Source: Bacilli bacterium
Lineage (GTDB): Bacteria > Bacillota > Bacilli > Tumebacillales > JAQBPP01
Assembly: GCA_028287455.1 (NCBI GenBank)
Contig: JAQBPP010000107.1
Coordinates: 1 to 17,721, forward strand
Direction of reading: 5' to 3'
DNA length: 17,721 nucleotides
Shown here: positions 14,538-17,721 of the stretch, piece by piece
How positions within the stretch are numbered: position 1 is the stretch's first letter
Layout: each line of letters starts with the position of its first letter
Notes under the pieces: generated by a model
Databases searched by the model: none
Seen by the model: only the letters and a program-made list of their open reading frames with translations
What the model was told of the DNA's origin: nothing
Made by a program: the position numbers and the translations under genes

Positions 14538-14572
14538 AACAGCTGACCGCATCCATTGTGCAGTCAGCTGTT
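14538..14572. terminator. Bidirectional rho-independent terminator
   Basis: A perfect 10-bp stem AACAGCTGAC/GTCAGCTGTT around a 15-base loop, followed by TTTTG on the plus strand. On the minus strand it continues TGTTGTTTG, a weaker T tract. It lies between the ends of the HTH/TPR gene and dacF and would stop both. For dacF it blocks readthrough toward spoIIA. Confidence 0.85.
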
Positions 14573-14594
14573 TTGATGTACCGAAACTTTGAGC

Positions 14595-15821
14595 TTAATC
14601 GTTTCCTGCGCTTCCAAATGTCAGCCAGCGCGTTAGGGTGCGGCGCGTTAGCTGCCACCAAGTTGCTTTATCAATATCTACCCCTGCTGCCAGCGCTATT
14701 CTGGAGGTTTCCACTCCGCTGTTTTTAATTAGAACAAAGCCAATGACTTGCCCCTTTTTAATTGGAGCCGAAATCTTGTCCAGAACAATTTCGGACGTGA
14801 AATCCTCTCGCTTCTGGCCCTTTCTCATCAAGATCGCCACCGGACCTGCTGCAACCAGCGGCAGTTTGCTGATCCTGCCGTTTGCCACCCGTATGGACTG
14901 CACGACCTGGCCGGGCTGATAAAGAAGTTCAGAAGTATAATTGGCAAACGCCCAGTCCATCATTTGGCCGACTTCCGCATTTCGAATCTTAGAAGAAGGC
15001 TCGCCCATCACCACCGCAATCACGCGAAAATTGCCGCGTTTTGCACTGGCAGCCAAACAATACCTGGCTTCAGACGTAAAACCTGTTTTTAACCCATCCA
15101 TGCCAGCATACCATTTGACCATTTTGTTGGTGTTGACCAGCCAAAACGGCTTCGTGCTGTCTTTGCGCAAATAGTCATCATATTTTCCCGTATATTTAAA
15201 AATCACTTGATGTTTTACCAATTCGCGTGATATTAACGCGAGGTCATAAGCAGAAGTATAATGCTCTTTGACAGGCAAACCATTGGTGTTCACAAAATGA
15301 GTATCCTTGCATCCAAGAGCTGCTGCGCGTTCATTCATTTGGCGCACAAACTCTTCCTCTGAACCGCACAACGATTCAGCCACTGCGACAGCTGCATCAT
15401 TGGCGGATGCCAATGCGATGCTTTTTAGCATGTCATCCAGTGTCATTTCTTCGCCAGGCTCAAGATAGACCTGCGACCCGCCCATACTTGCCGCATGTTC
15501 AGTGGTCCTAACTTTGTCCGTGATCTTAATCCTGCCCGCATCAATCGCTTCCATAATCAATAGCAAGGTCATTACTTTGGTCACACTTGCCGGGGGTAAT
15601 TTTTGATGGGGATTTTTTTCAAAGATCACTTGTCCGGATGCTGCATCCATTAAAACTGCAGAGATGGCAGTTTTGCCTATTTCAGCAGGCTGAGAAGCCA
15701 TTTTTTTGGCTGGTGTTGCGGCCGCTGCCGCATGTATGGGAGACACATTATAAAAACTACACGCTACTGTTAGTGACGTAATAGCTGCAACCATGCAGTT
15801 GATCCACTTTTGTCGAAGCAT
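14595..15821 (-). CDS. dacF: D-alanyl-D-alanine carboxypeptidase DacF
   Basis: A PBP5-family carboxypeptidase. The active-site motifs are SVTK (residues 79-82), SAN (138-140) and KTG (244-246). A signal peptide (cut near HAAAAA) precedes it, and the C-terminus WWQLTRRTLTRWLTFG is an amphipathic anchor helix typical of the class. Position next to spoIIA and below xerD identifies it as DacF, which in B. subtilis is forespore-expressed and acts on spore cortex peptidoglycan. AAGGAGG lies nine bases before the ATG but within a perfect inverted repeat (15826-15872). Confidence 0.93.
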   Translation of the reverse strand: MLRQKWINCMVAAITSLTVACSFYNVSPIHAAAAATPAKKMASQPAEIGKTAISAVLMDAASGQVIFEKNPHQKLPPASVTKVMTLLLIMEAIDAGRIKITDKVRTTEHAASMGGSQVYLEPGEEMTLDDMLKSIALASANDAAVAVAESLCGSEEEFVRQMNERAAALGCKDTHFVNTNGLPVKEHYTSAYDLALISRELVKHQVIFKYTGKYDDYLRKDSTKPFWLVNTNKMVKWYAGMDGLKTGFTSEARYCLAASAKRGNFRVIAVVMGEPSSKIRNAEVGQMMDWAFANYTSELLYQPGQVVQSIRVANGRISKLPLVAAGPVAILMRKGQKREDFTSEIVLDKISAPIKKGQVIGFVLIKNSGVETSRIALAAGVDIDKATWWQLTRRTLTRWLTFGSAGND

Positions 15822-15825
15822 AAAA

Positions 15826-15872
15826 ATTCCCTCCTTAAATGTCAGACCTAGTTTGTCTCATGAGGAGGGAAT
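15826..15872 (-). promoter_or_regulatory. Leader hairpin containing the dacF ribosome binding site
   Basis: ATTCCCTCCT (15826-15835) and AGGAGGGAAT (15863-15872) are perfect 10-bp inverted repeats separated by 27 bases. In the minus-strand RNA the 3' arm is AGGAGGGAAT, which contains the Shine-Dalgarno site of dacF, followed by TTTTATG. The T run gives it terminator form as well. An inner AGAC/GTCT stem is possible in the loop. It may act as an attenuator or as a translation block. Confidence 0.65.
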
Positions 15873-15915
15873 GTATCACAGTTTTTTTGTAAAAACACCA
15901 AATCGTTTTTAACGT

Positions 15916-16803
15916 CTATGCACGAGGATGGGTCTTGCTGTAGACCTCTTTCAATCGTGTTTTGGTCACATGTGTATAGATTTGCGTAGTGGATATATCG
16001 GAGTGCCCCAACATTTCCTGCACAGAACGCAGATCTGCGCCATTTTCGAGCAGATGAGTAGCGAACGAATGACGCACCGTATGGGGCGTAATGTCGCTTG
16101 TGATCCGAGCCAACGAAGCGTATTTCTTAATGATCTTCCAGAAACCCTGTCGTGACAGGCATGCGCCGTGATGATTTAGGAACAGGGCGGACTCCGATGG
16201 ATTCTTGATCATTTTCGGACGCGATAGTATAAGATAGTCACCGACCTGTTTCAAGGCGACAGATCCAATCGGAATAATGCGTTCCTTCGAGCCTTTGCCT
16301 AAGCATTTTAAATAACCCATATTCAAATTCACATCCACCACTTTTAACGAAACCAACTCGGATACCCGGATGCCTGATGCATACAAAAGTTCAAGCATCG
16401 CCTTATCCCTTAATCCTGGTGCTGTCGTGATATCAGGACGATTTAACAAAGATTCCATTTCGTCGATGCTCAAAACACGCGGAAGCTTCTTATCCAGTTT
16501 CGGGGATTCCAAATTCACGGTCGGATCTGTATCGATTAAGCCGTCTCGCATTAAAAAACTATAAAAAGCACGCATACTGGCCAAGTTGCGTGACAAAGTG
16601 GAAGCGCTGCGCCCTTTTTTCTGCAAAGTGGACAGGTAGCCGATAATATGGGTTCGGCGAGTTTGGTTCAGGTCTTCATTTCCACCCGTTTTCAAAAAAG
16701 AAATATACCCTACCAAATCCCTCTGGTAAGACTCCAGCGTGTTGGCTGCCAACCCCTTTTCAACAGCAAGAAAATGAATAAACCGGTCAATCAAAGTATC
16801 CAT
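15916..16803 (-). CDS. xerD: Site-specific tyrosine recombinase XerD
   Basis: XerD resolves chromosome dimers at dif with its partner. The N-terminal SAM-like core-binding domain (about residues 1-95) is followed by the catalytic domain. Catalytic residues are Arg147 (GIRVSEL), Lys170/173 (CLGKGSKERIIPIG), His241 and Arg244 (HTVRHSFATH), His267 (MLGHSDIS) and Tyr276 (QIYTHV). At 295 residues it has family length. AAGGAG lies about ten bases before the ATG. In B. subtilis xerD is also next to the yqzK gene and near dacF. Confidence 0.95.
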   Translation of the reverse strand: MDTLIDRFIHFLAVEKGLAANTLESYQRDLVGYISFLKTGGNEDLNQTRRTHIIGYLSTLQKKGRSASTLSRNLASMRAFYSFLMRDGLIDTDPTVNLESPKLDKKLPRVLSIDEMESLLNRPDITTAPGLRDKAMLELLYASGIRVSELVSLKVVDVNLNMGYLKCLGKGSKERIIPIGSVALKQVGDYLILSRPKMIKNPSESALFLNHHGACLSRQGFWKIIKKYASLARITSDITPHTVRHSFATHLLENGADLRSVQEMLGHSDISTTQIYTHVTKTRLKEVYSKTHPRA

Positions 16804-16894
16804 TTATTGAAGCTCCTTCAACACCACATAACACCTTTCCTTGGAATTTTCGACAAACATCTCTTTTTTCCTGCTTTTGCCTCAGGTGAAGTGG

Positions 16895-17161
16895 TTATTC
16901 GCCGGACAGAAAAAACAATTTCAGACGGCTTGCCATTTCTTTTGCAGTGTTGTCGATGAACTGAGTGAATTGTTGAGAAGATGAAAGGTGCTCTGAGGAC
17001 GCTTTGACAGATAGTGCATCACCAGCCGGTATTCGGTACGGATCCGCAGGCAAAAGCAGCGGCGCTGTCCACTGCAGCACTTTACAGGTCACGATCGCAA
17101 CCACAACAATCAGGACCAGGGAACGAATCCATCTAGAGAGCGTAGGCAAGTGAATAATCAT
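16895..17161 (-). CDS. DUF4227 (YqzK-like) small membrane protein
   Basis: An 88-residue protein with one N-terminal membrane segment (about residues 12-35, LVLIVVVAIVTCKVLQWTAP) and a conserved-looking PLLLPADPYRIP block, followed by a polar helical part. Length, topology and position directly before xerD match the DUF4227/YqzK family. Function is unknown. GGAGG lies eight bases before the ATG. The gene follows ald after 52 bases with no terminator seen. Confidence 0.82.
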   Translation of the reverse strand: MIIHLPTLSRWIRSLVLIVVVAIVTCKVLQWTAPLLLPADPYRIPAGDALSVKASSEHLSSSQQFTQFIDNTAKEMASRLKLFFLSGE

Positions 17162-17213
17162 TACGGATTCCTCCTCTCCAGTACAGGTTATGATTGATGC
17201 AAAAGGGCTAGTA

Positions 17214-17721
17214 CTAGTTATCGATTTCTGTTAACGGGGTGTAGGGCAGACCTAGTGAACCTGCCACCGCTTGATTGGTCACTTGTCCTGCGATTACGTT
17301 TACACCCATTGCTAATGAGGGGTTGTGGGAGGTGGCCTGTCGAACCCCTTTGTCAGCTAACTGCAGCACATAATCCAACGTGACATTCGTCAAGGCGAGT
17401 GTCGAAGTTCTAGGTACAGCGCCCGGCATATTTGCCACTGAGTAATGTACCACCCCATATTTTTCGAACGTGGGGTCGGAATGCGTGGTGACCCTGTCAA
17501 TCGTTTCGATCGAGCCCCCTTGATCAATGGCCACATCGACAATGACTGAGCCGGGACGCATTTGTCGTACCATCGGTTCCTTGACCAGTTTTGGCGCGCG
17601 CGCTCCTGGAATGAGGACCGCCCCGATCAATAAATCTGCCTGCTTTACGCACTGTTCAATGTTGTACGAATTCGACATAACATTTTCCACTTGTCCGCGG
17701 AAAATGTCATCTAAATAGCGC
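17214..17721 (-). CDS. ald: Alanine dehydrogenase (C-terminal part, cut by window edge)
   Basis: The frame is open to the last base of the window, so the N-terminal part of the protein is outside. The visible part shows QADLLIGAVLIPGARAPKLV, PGSVIVDVAIDQGGSIET and HYSVANMPGAVPRTSTLALT, all characteristic of the NAD-dependent alanine dehydrogenase family. Ald interconverts alanine and pyruvate and is used in sporulation and in alanine utilisation. An in-frame GTG at 17688-17690 is internal, not the start. Confidence 0.95.
   Translation of the reverse strand, partial: RYLDDIFRGQVENVMSNSYNIEQCVKQADLLIGAVLIPGARAPKLVKEPMVRQMRPGSVIVDVAIDQGGSIETIDRVTTHSDPTFEKYGVVHYSVANMPGAVPRTSTLALTNVTLDYVLQLADKGVRQATSHNPSLAMGVNVIAGQVTNQAVAGSLGLPYTPLTEIDN

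Noticed and set aside
15883..15912. A/T-rich inverted repeat after xerD (AAAAAC/GTTTTT)
   Set aside because: The stem is only 6 bp of nearly all A-T pairs, too weak to call a terminator.
1..17721. CRISPR arrays, tRNA, rRNA, transposons or prophage
   Set aside because: No regularly spaced repeats, tRNA-like clover leaf, rRNA segments, transposase or phage genes were seen; the window is nearly all housekeeping and sporulation genes.

Overview
The window is a stretch of chromosome from an endospore-forming member of the Bacillales (Firmicutes). The evidence is the spoIIAA-spoIIAB-sigF operon, spoVAEa and gerW, an FMN riboswitch before a ribD-ribE-ribBA-ribH operon, A/G-rich Shine-Dalgarno sites, and several GTG/TTG starts. 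The order xerD, dacF, spoIIA operon, spoVA remnant, lysA, rib operon, scpA-scpB resembles that around lysA and the rib operon in Bacillus subtilis, but several genes are missing and a few are new. A lineage outside the genus Bacillus, such as the Alicyclobacillaceae, is my guess. The sequence alone does not settle it.

Layout by falling coordinate, which is the direction of transcription for nearly all genes: end of alanine dehydrogenase (ald, cut by the window edge); a small DUF4227/YqzK membrane protein; xerD; dacF, whose ribosome binding site lies in a perfect 10-bp inverted repeat; then a forward-strand gene for a helix-turn-helix/TPR regulator of RRNPP type (NprR/PlcR/Rgg-like), divergent from the spoIIA operon. 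The 234-bp divergent intergenic region holds a sigma-H-like promoter and possible Spo0A boxes for spoIIA, and a sigma-A-like promoter for the regulator. After sigF come a 40-codon membrane peptide and spoVAEa, the only spoVA gene present. lysA follows with its own promoter and a hairpin at the very start of its transcript, then a 48-residue unknown protein whose ribosome binding site is also in a hairpin.

A forward-strand D-Ala-D-Ala carboxypeptidase (7631-8878) is divergent from the riboflavin operon. The riboflavin operon has a sigma-A promoter, an FMN aptamer, a rho-independent terminator, and ribD, ribE, ribBA, ribH. It runs without a visible terminator into a spermidine-synthase-like protein, an M50 site-2-type protease, scpA, scpB, a DUF2953 protein and gerW (cut by the window edge). 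A TGG-TATAAT extended -10 at the end of the spermidine-synthase-like gene suggests the protease/scpAB part has its own promoter.

Functionally the window combines riboflavin synthesis, lysine/diaminopimelate metabolism, cell-wall carboxypeptidases, chromosome segregation and dimer resolution, and the forespore sigma-factor switch. The most notable parts are the RRNPP-type regulator inserted between dacF and spoIIA, the reduction of spoVA to one gene, two hairpins that hide ribosome binding sites, and two unannotated small proteins.
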